64,000 nt of DNA from Areca catechu (lineage: Eukaryota > Streptophyta > Magnoliopsida > Arecales > Arecaceae): positions 30,615,418 to 30,679,417 of the forward strand of contig CM038042.1 in NCBI GenBank assembly GCA_021397845.1, read 5' to 3'. Every line of letters starts with the position of its first letter. Within the stretch, counting starts at the first letter, position 1. Below are positions 55,189 to 64,000 of the stretch, piece after piece. The translations under genes were made by a program, and so were the position numbers. The notes under the pieces are model-generated. The model worked only from the letters and a program-made list of their open reading frames with translations, made no database searches and was not told where the DNA came from.

Positions 55189-58140
55189 TGATATGGCAAT
55201 ATTGCTGATGTGGAGCATGTGTTAGATCCAGTTGGATGCCAGTGGTGCCATGTGATTTTTCTTTCGAAACTTTCCCGCCGGGTGGCTTGACCCGTGATCG
55301 TTCTCACCCGATGCGTGCTTGCTGCCGGGCACTCCTGCTCCTTCGCCAGGTGGCACCCCAAGATAGATCCATCTTGATCAAAGTCGAGCCTCCCTCTACC
55401 ACTTTACCAGGTGTCCGCCAAGAGGGGTCCACCTCGACCGAAGTTGGCTGCCTCTGCTCCCTCACCAGGTGGCGCCCCAAGACGGGTCCACCTCGGTCGA
55501 GGTCGAGCCAGGCACTCCTGCTCCTTCGCCAGGTGGCACCCCAAGATGGGTCCATCTCGATCGAAGTCGAGCCTCCCTCTGTGATGCAGACATCGAGATG
55601 AATATTGAACATGATCAATTGACTCATATATCAGGACAGCCCGGTGATAGTTCGCGAAGCCCAACCCAGACGTTTCGGTTTAGCTTCTGGCCCATGACGA
55701 TTTGGGGTCGCCAGCCTCGCCAACAGGAAACGTGCGCAGGTCCAGACGCCTTCAAGGAAAGCAAGTTTCAAATCTGACCCGTTTTTGGGATGAAAACAAT
55801 TAATGGGAATTGGCCGAAGGCCTAATACACTAATTGCATCCGTGAAGTTTCGGATCCGGGAAAACACCGGAGTCTTTATTTTATTATTATTATTATTATT
55901 TTATTAGTGGCGTGATCTCTTGATTTTTTTTTTTAAAAAAAAATCCTTTTGAAGAGTTTCATGCAAGAGTCAGCGTTTGGATTTGTTTACATTAGTTTAT
56001 TTATTTATTTATTATTCCCTCCCTGTTAGTTACGTGGGGGACAACTATGCCTTGTATGGCTTTATTTTCTTAAAACCCGAACCCAAGGAATAGGAGATGG
56101 CAGCGTTTTGTTTTGGGAATAAGATATTGGACGTGGTGTTTTGTTTTTGGAATACAATTTACACGGTGTTGTTTGTTTGGGCATCTCCTTTCCGTGGAAG
56201 GCCGCCGTTTTTTTCCCTTGCGCACACCAGGCCAAAGCCCGGTTGGAGAAGATGATTCCATGAGGAATCTCTTCCTTCATTTCCAAGTTCCTGATTAAAA
56301 AAATAAAAAAAAAAGAACAGGGACTCACGGTGAGAAACCCATCGTTCGTCCCTTCCAATCTTGAAGACCCGGATTGAAATCGGGTAGAGGGCTGACAACG
56401 TGAGGAATCACACACCGTTCCAGTGCTTGATCGTTGCAGGTTTCAAAGGATCTTCCCCATCTTGCTCAATCCTAGCATCCAAGAATTCCCAGAACCCGTT
56501 CTCACTGAATCGGGGTTTTGGTCACTGCAGGCATTTGACAACCACCCTGCACCACTCTGCCACTTTGCCAGGTATCCACCCAGGAGGGGTCCACCTCGGC
56601 CGAAGTTGGATGCCTCTACTCCCATGCCAGGTGGCACCCCAAGATGGGTCCACCTCGGTCGAGGTCGAGCCAGGCACTCCTGCTCCTTCACCAGGTGGCA
56701 CCCCAAGATGATCCACCTCGACCGAAGTCGAGCCTCCCTCTGCCACTTCTCCAAGTGTCTGCCCAGGAAGGGTCCACCTCGGTCGAAGTTGGCCGCCTCT
56801 GCTCCCGTGCCAAGTGGCGTCCCAAGATGGGTCCATCTCAGTCGAGGTCGAGCCGAGCACTCTTGCTTCTTCGCCAGGTGGCACCCCAAGATGGGTCCAC
56901 CTCAGCCGAAGTCGAGCCTCCCTCTGCCACTTCTCTAGGTGTCCTCCCAGGAGGGGTCCACCTCGGCCAAAGTTGGCTACCTCTGCTCCCTCGCTAGGTG
57001 CCGCCCCAAGATGGGTCCACCTCGTCGAGGTCGAGCCTGGCACTCCTGCTCCTTTGCTAGGTGTCACCCCAAGATGGTTCCACCTCGACCGAAGTCGAGC
57101 CTCCCTCTACCACTTCTCCAAGTGTCCGCCCAAGAGGGGTCTACCTCGGCCAAAGTTGGTTGCCTCTGCTCCCTCGCCAGGTGGCACCCAAAGATGGGTC
57201 CATCTTGGTCAGAGTCGAGCCAGGCATTCCTGCTCCTTTGCCGGTGGCACCCCAAGATGGGTCCACCTCGGTCGAAGTCGAGCCTCCTTCTGCCACTTCG
57301 CCAGGTGGCACCCCTGATGGGTTCACCTCGGCCAAAGTTGGCCCTACTCTGCGAAGCCTCGGGGAGATCAAAGGCATGAGCTACGAGGTCACTGCTAGAG
57401 TCGATGCACGGTGTGCCCCGTACGAGGCATCCAGTACGGCCTATAACGGTACACGGAATCCCGTTTACACCAAATAAGAAGGGCCCCATGATCGAGGCAT
57501 TGGATCCTTGTGGTCAGGGGCCTGGAACCCCGGAAGTCCACAGTCAATACCCCGAGACGAGGGCTCCCATGCTTGGATCAAGATCCCTCCAGGTTCTTCT
57601 TTTCGGGATAGCACGGCGGATGAGGCAAGCTCGCCACTTAACTCCCGGCCCTTGGGGGACCCAAGGAAGAGGGTGGAACAGTGGAAAAGAGCCGGAGACC
57701 CCCGAGATCATCCGGAGGATGGAGAGAATAAAGCTAAAGGTGATCCGATGATATAAAATGGACAGGGAGAGCGGACGAAAAGGTAAGTCACAGAGAGGAG
57801 AAAAACTCAGATAGAAAGAAGAAACGATGGGGAGGCTCCCGGAAGTTCCCAAATGAAAGTCCGGCGAGTCCAGTGCAGGAAAATGAGTATTAACTCCTTT
57901 CATTCCCACACTTCTTTCATCAATATCTCCTCTAAGCACGGGAATCCAGTGGAGACCCATCTTAGCGAACTTGTTCCTCTTGCCATTCGCTAACTTGACC
58001 GTCAGAGTAGCCCTGCCAGAAATCCCGACCCGAGTCTCTGACCTTGTTTTGCAAGTCCGGAGGCTTGAAAACTCAAGGTGAATGAGACCAAGGTCCGCGC
58101 CAGCTCATAGCTACAGGCCACAGCGGTAAGATTGGCAACA
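55189..58140 (+). mobile_element. Tat-C 3' LTR
   Basis: 2952 bp from TGATATGGCAATATTGC to GGCAACA, followed by target duplication ATATC. It holds about 1.4 array units (55320-55581), a 973-bp foreign insert, then about four more units (56555-57340) and the post-array part with a TATA box (TATAAAA, 57752-57758). Without the insert it is about 1 kb shorter than the 5' LTR because it has roughly half the array units. Confidence 0.92.
55582..56554. mobile_element. 973-bp solo-LTR-like insert in Tat-C 3' LTR
   Basis: Foreign sequence interrupting the array exactly between two copies of CTCTG (55577-55581 and 56555-56559), a 5-bp target duplication. It starts TGATGCAG and ends CTGCACCA, so the ends are TG...CA and imperfect inverted repeats (TGATGCAG/TGGTGCAG). 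It contains a (TTA)n tract near 55880 and no domain. A solo LTR fits best; a small unclassified transposon is possible. Confidence 0.65.
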
Positions 58141-58215
58141 ATATCTATTAATAAGAATAGTATGGTTGCTTTTCTAAATCTTGTTTTTCTATTAAAGTAG
58201 AATTAAAATATATCC

Positions 58216-60015
58216 ACGAGCCATATTTGGATATTTAAATGGTTAACTAATATATATAAATGCTGAATTTATTTTGCGGATTGAAGAGTTTCTTGATTTT
58301 GCTTTTTCTTAGTTCATGCGGTGAGAATAAAATTAGATATCCATACTTTAAGTGTCATAATTAAAAATGGGGTATTTATGATGAAGTAATAGTACAATTA
58401 TAAAGAAAGGGTTTGTTGAAGGATATACCGTGTGGCTTTTACATGGTGAATCCTATGAAGAAGAATGGATATCCTGAGAATCTTCAATAAACAGAAATAT
58501 AATACATATACAAAAGATGATGTGAATTCATATAGAACAATGGTAATGGATACAGAGGGTAATGATTTTAAGTGGCTTACTGATAGAGTTAATGAGATTG
58601 GGTTTGATTATGACCTCCTTATCTAGAAGTTACTAAATTTTATAATTTATTAAGAGATGCTGATGAGTCATTGTGGGGGGTTACAAAAGGAATACTAAAC
58701 TATCTATAGTTTCACAGCTTCTAGATTATAAGTCTAAATTTAACACAAGTGAGGGTTGCTATAATCGTCTATTTTTCATAGTAAAAGGTATGTCGCCAGA
58801 GGATGAGAAGTTGCCATGTAACTTTTATGAGACAAAAAGATGGTTACAAAGTTTGGACTTGGAGATATGAAGATAGATGTTTGTTCTACATGTGCATGTT
58901 ATACTACAAAAAAGATGAGATAAGACTATATACTCGATTAGTTTACATCCTTGATATAAATCTAGAAAAAATATTAGCCGTACAAAGGAAAAAGTATAAC
59001 TTATAAAGTCTTGCACTACCTCTCTTTTATAGAAAGATTTCAAAGACTTTACATGTCCTCAAAATTGCTGAGCATATGACATGGCATATGGAGAATATGT
59101 GTATTAATGGTCCTATGGCACATCCATGCGATAGTGAGGCATGGAAACATTTTGATCGAACCCCCCTACTTTGCCTCTGATCTAAGGAATGTGTGACTTG
59201 GACTGTGTACGGATGGATTTAATCCATTTATCCACTCATCACTCTTTACTCTTGTTGGCCAGTGATTATAACCATATATAATTTACCTCCTTAGATGTGC
59301 CTTGAATAACCATACATGTTCCTAAATATGGTCATACGGGGATTGAAAGTCCAGGAAAGCATATCAATGTATGTTTTAGACCTTTGATTGATGAGTTAAA
59401 ATGTTATGGAGTACAGGGGTCAACACATATTATTCATCGAAAGCATTTTTCAAATGAAAGTAGCACTTATATGGATAATCAATGATTTTCCTGCTTATGG
59501 TATGCTATCAGGGTGGAGCATATATGGAAAATTGGCTTGTCCTTATTGTATGGAGTGCACTAAGATATTTACTGTAAAAAAAGGTGGAAAGGCATTTTTT
59601 TTTCATCACCAATTCTTGCCTATTCATCACTCCTACAAAACAGTGAGATATCTTTAAAAGGGTACAATTGAAAAATCTCTTCTCCTTCCTCCTCGATTAT
59701 CCAGTGATGAGTTGTTGCAAATAGTACAAATGAGCCATTTGTTCTGGCTCAACAAGTGCATCAAGTTTATTACACGGTTTATCCATCAAGGAGGGATAGA
59801 CAAGATTGGTGGGCTATTTTCAAAATTAGAGCAAGGAGCATAAATGACATTCCAGACACCGCAATCAATGAAGCAAATGTGGCTATGACTGATAATATAT
59901 ACCAAGAGGATGAGATGCCCATTCTAACTTTAGTTAAAGTAACAGATGTACTTGATGGTGTTAATATCCTTGTAGATTTTACTATGTATCAAGAACTTAA
60001 TGGAAAGGAGTAAGA
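58216..60015 (+). pseudogene. CACTA (En/Spm) TNP2-type transposase, internally deleted
   Basis: Cut-and-paste DNA transposase remnant. In order: a transposase-associated domain (58230-58470) with EFILRIEEFLDFAF, CGENKIRYPYFKCHN, RKGFVEGYTVWLLHGESYEE. The TNP2 core follows (58700-59660) with LPCNFYETKRWLQSLDLE, MCINGPMAHPCDSEAWKHFD, LIWIINDFPAYGMLSGWSIY and LACPYCMECTKIFTVKKGG. Next is PPRLSSDELLQIVQ, and straight after it the late domain EPFVLAQQVHQVYYTVYPSR with DRQDWWAIFKIRARSI (59720-59850), resembling DUF4216. The part normally between them is missing. Many stops and shifts; no activity possible. Confidence 0.85.
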
Positions 60016-60606
60016 CAACTTAAGCAACCAATAACAGACAATAAAGGAATGCAGTATATGAGAAGATAAAGAGGAAAGAGGAAGGAATTATTAAAGAAAA
60101 TGAGAGTGAAGGAAGAAAATGAGTTTGAATTTCTGATAGTGATGGTAATTAATTTGTAAAACTGATATATAATTTTAGATTTTTGTAAATATATTAATCT
60201 AAATTATTATTTTGTTAGACAATTTTGCCCCCAATCCTTTTTCCTTCTAATCAAGTTCAAAGTCATGGATCATGTATTACCTCCTATATCAAGTATTGTA
60301 AAATTATTTATAAATACTTTTTTTTAAAAAAATAATTGAGATATTATTTTTGTCGACTAACATATTTTATTATGATATTTATTGTTATTATATAATTTTC
60401 ATTGTATTTCAATTATATTTGGCTTACAATACTTCTTCTAATAGCATGGTAGATGAAGTGGTGCAAGCAGCTCATGAAGGAGAGAGGTGGTAGAGGATGA
60501 GGGGTGCATTGTCATCATACTACTTCTACTGATAGGGTTAACAGGAGACCACTATTATATGTACAAGGCATTCAGGATAGTCTTTAATCCTATATACAGA
60601 ATGATA
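60016..60606. other. decayed 3' part of CACTA region
   Basis: AT-rich (60160-60420), then a short low-quality coding-like stretch (about 60440-60570, VDEVVQAAHEGERG and RVNRRPLLYVQGI) that may be the second CACTA gene. No CACTA terminal repeat was found before LTR Y begins. Confidence 0.4.
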
Positions 60607-60699
60607 CTACTTGATGTGGCATAACTGCTGACATGGAGCACATGATAGCAATAGCTGACAGCCGCGTGGGTGGAAAGGGCCACCTAGATGCAATGCCTA

Positions 60700-61260
60700 A
60701 TTGAAGACCCAAAGGCGAGCCCTTCGTTTGAGGTCAGCTCCCACCAGGGTCGTGCTCATAGGGCGAGCCCTCCGTTTGAGACCAGCTCCTGGTCGGGGTC
60801 AAGCTCATGCATGCCAAGGCGAGCCCTCTGCCTGAGGTCAGCTCCCAGCCTGGGTCGTGCTCATAGGGCGAGCCATCCGTCTGAGGCCAACTCCTAGCTA
60901 GGGTCGAGCTCATGCATGCTAAGGCAAGCCCTTCACCTGAGGTCAGTTCCCAGCCGAGATCGTGCTCATAGGGCTAGCCCTCCATTTGAGGCCAGCTCCC
61001 AGCCGAGGTTAAGCTCATGCGTGCCAAGACGAGCCCTTCGCTCGAGATCAGCTCCCAACCGGGGTCGTGCTCATAGGGTGAGCCATCCATCTGAGGCCTA
61101 CTCCCGACTAGGGTCGAGCTTATGCATGCCAAGGCGAGCCCTCCGCCCGACGTCAGCTCCCAGCCGGGTCTGCTCATAGGGCGAGCCCTCCATCTGAGGC
61201 TAGCTCCCAGTCGGGGTCGAGCTCATGCATGCCAAGGAGGCCCCCCACATCTGGGGTCGG
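60700..61260. repeat. 105-bp dimeric array in LTR Y
   Basis: About five units, 103-105 bp apart (60806, 60911, 61016, 61121, 61224). Each is a dimer with ggcgagccctccgtctgagg, gtcagctcccagccggggtc and either gtgctcatag or gagctcatgcatgccaa. The period is a multiple of three, which explains the repetitive Arg/Ser/Ala-rich open frames. Confidence 0.9.
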
Positions 61261-61362
61261 GCGCCTAGCCGAAGTCATGCCTACACCCTCCGAAGGTGAA
61301 CCCCACATCCGGGGTTGGGTGTCCAGCCGAGGTAGTGCTCCTGCTTTCAAAGTCAGGCACTC

Positions 61363-62812
61363 TGGTGGGGGCACCAGGATCCGACACAAATTACTGGACC
61401 CTATCTGGTTTATTGATTAGGGTTTTGAGCCCTTAATATGTGTCAAGTTTTGTAATGAAGTTAGTCAAGTTAAGTTGAGTGAGTCCTATAATAAGTTGAG
61501 TTATCTCAACCAGTCCAATTGAGTCCTGCAAGTTTGTCCAATACAAGTCCAGTTTTATACAAAAGAGGAGCACCAACCTTAAAGCAGAAGCCCATGAAGC
61601 CTCCCCACATGAAGATTCCAGGTGTCACCCAGGAATATTCCTCTTTCAGGCGCCCTAGCCCATGAGACCTCTCAATCCCAGGAGCCCATGGCACCCCAGG
61701 ACTTTCCAAGTCCACATTAAAGATGGAGCCCAGGATTTCCAGCCCACCGAGGGACATGCACCAAAGCTCATGCACCAAACCTTGGAGGCCGCCCAAGGTC
61801 ATACACCAAGCCCATACGCCCAAGCTTTGAATGTCGTGCCCAAGCCCACTTTGGAGGATGCCCTTGCTTCCCAAGGTTCAAGCCCAAGTGAAGCCCCTTG
61901 ACCAAGTCAAAGAAGGAGAGAAAATCTACTTCAAACAAGGAGATTGTGCTTTATTTCTAATCAATTATGTACTCCTAGTTCTAAGCAACTTTGTAATCCT
62001 TCTCCCTATCAAATTTTGTATTCCTATCCTAACTAGGAGAGGGCATGGGAACATCTATAAATACCCACCCCTTCCCCTCTTGTAATCAACTCTTATTCAT
62101 GAAATAAACTTTACTGAAATTTTGTTAGATTGTGTTCTTGTGTGTTCTTCTTTAAAGTGAGTGTAAGTGTTACTTGTGAGCCCTAATCCATCCTAACCCT
62201 AGCTACCCAAAGCACCTTCTTCCAAACCCTAATCTGCCCCAAGTGAAGGAAGCCCTAGCCGTCCACAAGCAAGGAGTCTTCTTCCACCTCTCAGCCACCA
62301 TCATCAGCAAACCCTGATTCTTCTTTCTTTCAAACCCTAATTCCATACTTCTATTTTCTTATTGCTTCCTAACTGTCCTCTGACGCTTGCAGAATCCCTG
62401 AGGTGTTCACCTCCAAAGAGGAGGCCCTCTTTGCCTCCTGGACTGAACCAAGATAGCTGACTAATCCATGGAACAACTGACTTATCTTCCAGGCAACGAT
62501 CTAGAGTGTTGTGTGACTCTGTCTTCGGTAGGATCTTCAAATTATTGTTTGGTACAATCCTTTCCCCTCCTGATTTCTGATTTATTGAAGGTACGCTATC
62601 CTAACCGGGGTTTCTCAATCCTCGAGTCCCTTTTCTTTTTATTTTGTATGAGTTCATATGTGGGTATATTTCTCTTTTCATTACTAGTTTGCCTGCTAGT
62701 CTTTACTTGCTTTCGAGACTTTAGCCTTTAAATTAAATCTCTAAAAAAAATTATAAAAAAACTAATTACTATTTTCCTGCATTCATGTCAATCTTAGGTT
62801 CATCTCGCATCA
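61363..62812 (+). mobile_element. LTR 'W' nested in LTR Y
   Basis: 1450 bp, TGGTGGGGGCACC...CTCGCATCA, between copies of CACTC (61358-61362 and 62813-62817). The match extends to CACTCTGG, so the exact ends can shift by 3 bp. TATA box at 62056-62063, AATAAA at 62103-62108, then a leader rich in ccctagcc. Similar layout to LTR S at the window start. No coding domain; probably a solo LTR. Confidence 0.6.
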
Positions 62813-63884
62813 CACTCTGGATCGAGCTCTCCCCTCTACTACTGCCAAGTTTGGAGTTCGTGCCAGCAGTAGAGAGAGGGAGGACCGGCAAAGGTACAAA
62901 CTGTGACATGGAAGCTTCCAGCTACTTGCAACCCCCCCAGAAGTGGTGCATGCCCCATCGAAAAACTCAACCTTGCAATGTGCCATCTGCATGTCCTATG
63001 CAATGCATGCTCTACCAAGCCTCATGCCCTGTGGCGCACCGCCACATCAACAACCATGCAACCGAGGACACTGATCCTCACGATACGAAACCTGAACTTC
63101 CTTTCTGAAGAGTATTCCATTAAGACCACAGGCCCTGTGACACACCAATGGTCCCCCTTAGACGGGAAATGCTCCACCATGGCTCAGGGTCAGCGACATG
63201 ATGCCCACCCCTCCCATGAAAATTTGCACCAATAAAGGGACAAGATCTGTACTACACTAGTGATCACCCCTAAATAGAAGAATCTTCTCTAGATGACTAG
63301 TCCAACAAGGGGGAGGTTATAGACAAAGAAAAACCCCTCCAGAAAAGGATATCTTAGTAAAGCCCCAGGCTTGGTTTGGGCCACACATATCCATATAAAA
63401 TAAAAAAAGGACCCCCGAAGGGGGAAGGAGGCAATGGGTAATATTCAGAGAGCAAACGGCAAGGAACCAGTCAAGAGAATCTCCTAGCTCTCTGATCTTC
63501 ACCGTAACATGTCTTTCTATTTCAATTCTACCTTTCACCCTCTATGCGAAGGTCCCCAAGCTCTTCGCCACAGAGGTTCTGTTCTCCTTGATCATCCCAA
63601 ACTGACTTGATCATCGGAGTGTCCCTGCTAGAATCCCTGGCCTAGGTCTCCTCCTTTTTGCAGGCCACTCCCGAAGAGGAACGAGTGTCCAACGAGAGCC
63701 CGACGAGTCCGCGCCATGTTTGAGTTGCAGGCCACGGTGATCTTGATGGCAACACTACTAATATTATAGATAATCTTTATTTATCCTATAGATGCTCTAG
63801 ATGGTGATCTAGTATTAGATCATATACCAAGACTAGTCCATCATTGTCTGCATCCTCCAAGATAAGAGGGCTAAATTAATGGAC

Positions 63885-64000
63885 TGTGGCCTGTAGCTCT
63901 AACGTGTTGCGGACTTGTCGAGCTCCCTTTGGGTGCTTGGTCCTCTCTCCCAATTAGCTCCTTGGTCAGATTACCCTACAAAAAAGAAAAGACTTAGGCC
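63885..64000 (-). mobile_element. start of another Tat-type LTR, cut by window end
   Basis: The words tgtggcctgtagctctaacg and, at the very end, accctacaaaaaagaaaaga plus cttaggcc parallel the left end of the Tat-B LTRs (catggcctgcagctcgga; cctgcaaaatagagttag). This suggests a minus-strand LTR running off the window. Confidence 0.4.

Larger units (their letters stand above)
32675..58140 (+). mobile_element. Tat-C, Ty3/gypsy Tat-lineage retrotransposon with nested inserts
   Basis: Complete outer structure: ATATC (32670-32674), 5' LTR 32675-35619, internal region, 3' LTR 55189-58140, ATATC (58141-58145). The LTRs start TGATATGG and end GGCAACA. Internally: primer-binding site, gag, protease, RT, two RNase H domains, integrase, a minisatellite and an antisense gene split by Athila-D, then a purine tract. 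Without the Athila-D block and the 973-bp insert the element would be about 14 kb. It inserted next to or within the CACTA remnant. All genes are broken. Confidence 0.93.
60612..63754 (+). mobile_element. solo Tat-type LTR 'Y'
   Basis: Starts TGATGTGGCATAACTGCTGA and ends TTGATGGCAACA, the same ends as the Tat-C LTR. It is flanked by CTACT on both sides (60607-60611 and 63755-63759). No internal coding region, so it is a solo LTR left by LTR-LTR recombination. It carries a 105-bp array (60700-61260), a nested LTR (61363-62812) and a late region with ggccacggtgatcttgatgg near the end. Without the nested LTR it is about 1.7 kb. Confidence 0.85.

Noticed and set aside
60688..61179. Arg/Ser-rich open frames (MPRRALCLRSAPS type)
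   Set aside because: Period 105 is a multiple of three, so the array translates into a repetitive frame. No start context or domain.
62785..63235. Open frames of 107 and 110 codons near the right end
   Set aside because: They cross the boundary between W and LTR Y, overlap each other in two frames and match no protein family I know.

Overview
The window is nuclear plant DNA made almost entirely of nested LTR retrotransposons plus the wreck of one CACTA DNA transposon. I see no convincing ordinary host gene, tRNA, rRNA or CRISPR array. Polymerase genes of the Ty3/gypsy Tat lineage, an Athila-type element primed by tRNA-Asp and a CACTA TNP2 transposase all point to an angiosperm. A large repeat-rich monocot such as a palm is plausible, but the species cannot be named from this sequence.

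Layout. 1-1270: an LTR (S) cut by the window edge. 1434-4370: the 3' end of a plus-strand Tat element (Tat-Z): its antisense gene, then the first bases of its LTR. About 4380-16612: Tat-A, minus strand, with a mosaic 5' LTR. 16613-18378: AT-rich DNA with no gene. 18379-30534: Tat-B, minus strand, both LTRs present. 30535-32669: AT-rich DNA and a GC-rich minisatellite. 32675-58140: Tat-C, plus strand, with target duplication ATATC. Inside Tat-C's antisense gene sits Athila-D (43530-51810, target duplication CTAGG), whose 3' end was then duplicated in tandem to give three LTRs. Inside Tat-C's 3' LTR sits a 973-bp solo-LTR-like insert (55582-56554). 58216-60606: CACTA transposase remnant. 60612-63754: solo Tat LTR (Y, target duplication CTACT) carrying another LTR (W, 61363-62812). 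About 63885 to the end: start of one more Tat-type LTR.

Each Tat element carries gag, protease, reverse transcriptase, a Ty3-type RNase H, a second RNase H and integrase on one strand. A separate gene lies on the opposite strand between integrase and the 3' LTR. That antisense gene is the most interesting thing here. Four diverged copies (Z, A, B, C) share an N-terminal domain resembling Pfam 'putative gypsy type transposon' (PF04195), a coiled coil and a C-terminal motif. They also share two short GT-AG-like introns at matching positions. Introns antisense to the genomic RNA would survive retrotransposition, which fits a real spliced antisense gene. Between the two convergent genes each complete element has its own minisatellite, and the Tat LTRs carry related repeat arrays of about 61 bp.

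All copies are broken by stops and frameshifts, so the window is a fossil record rather than a set of active elements. Order of events: CACTA and Tat-C first, then Athila-D, then its tandem duplication. The inserts in the Tat-C 3' LTR and in Y are also late.
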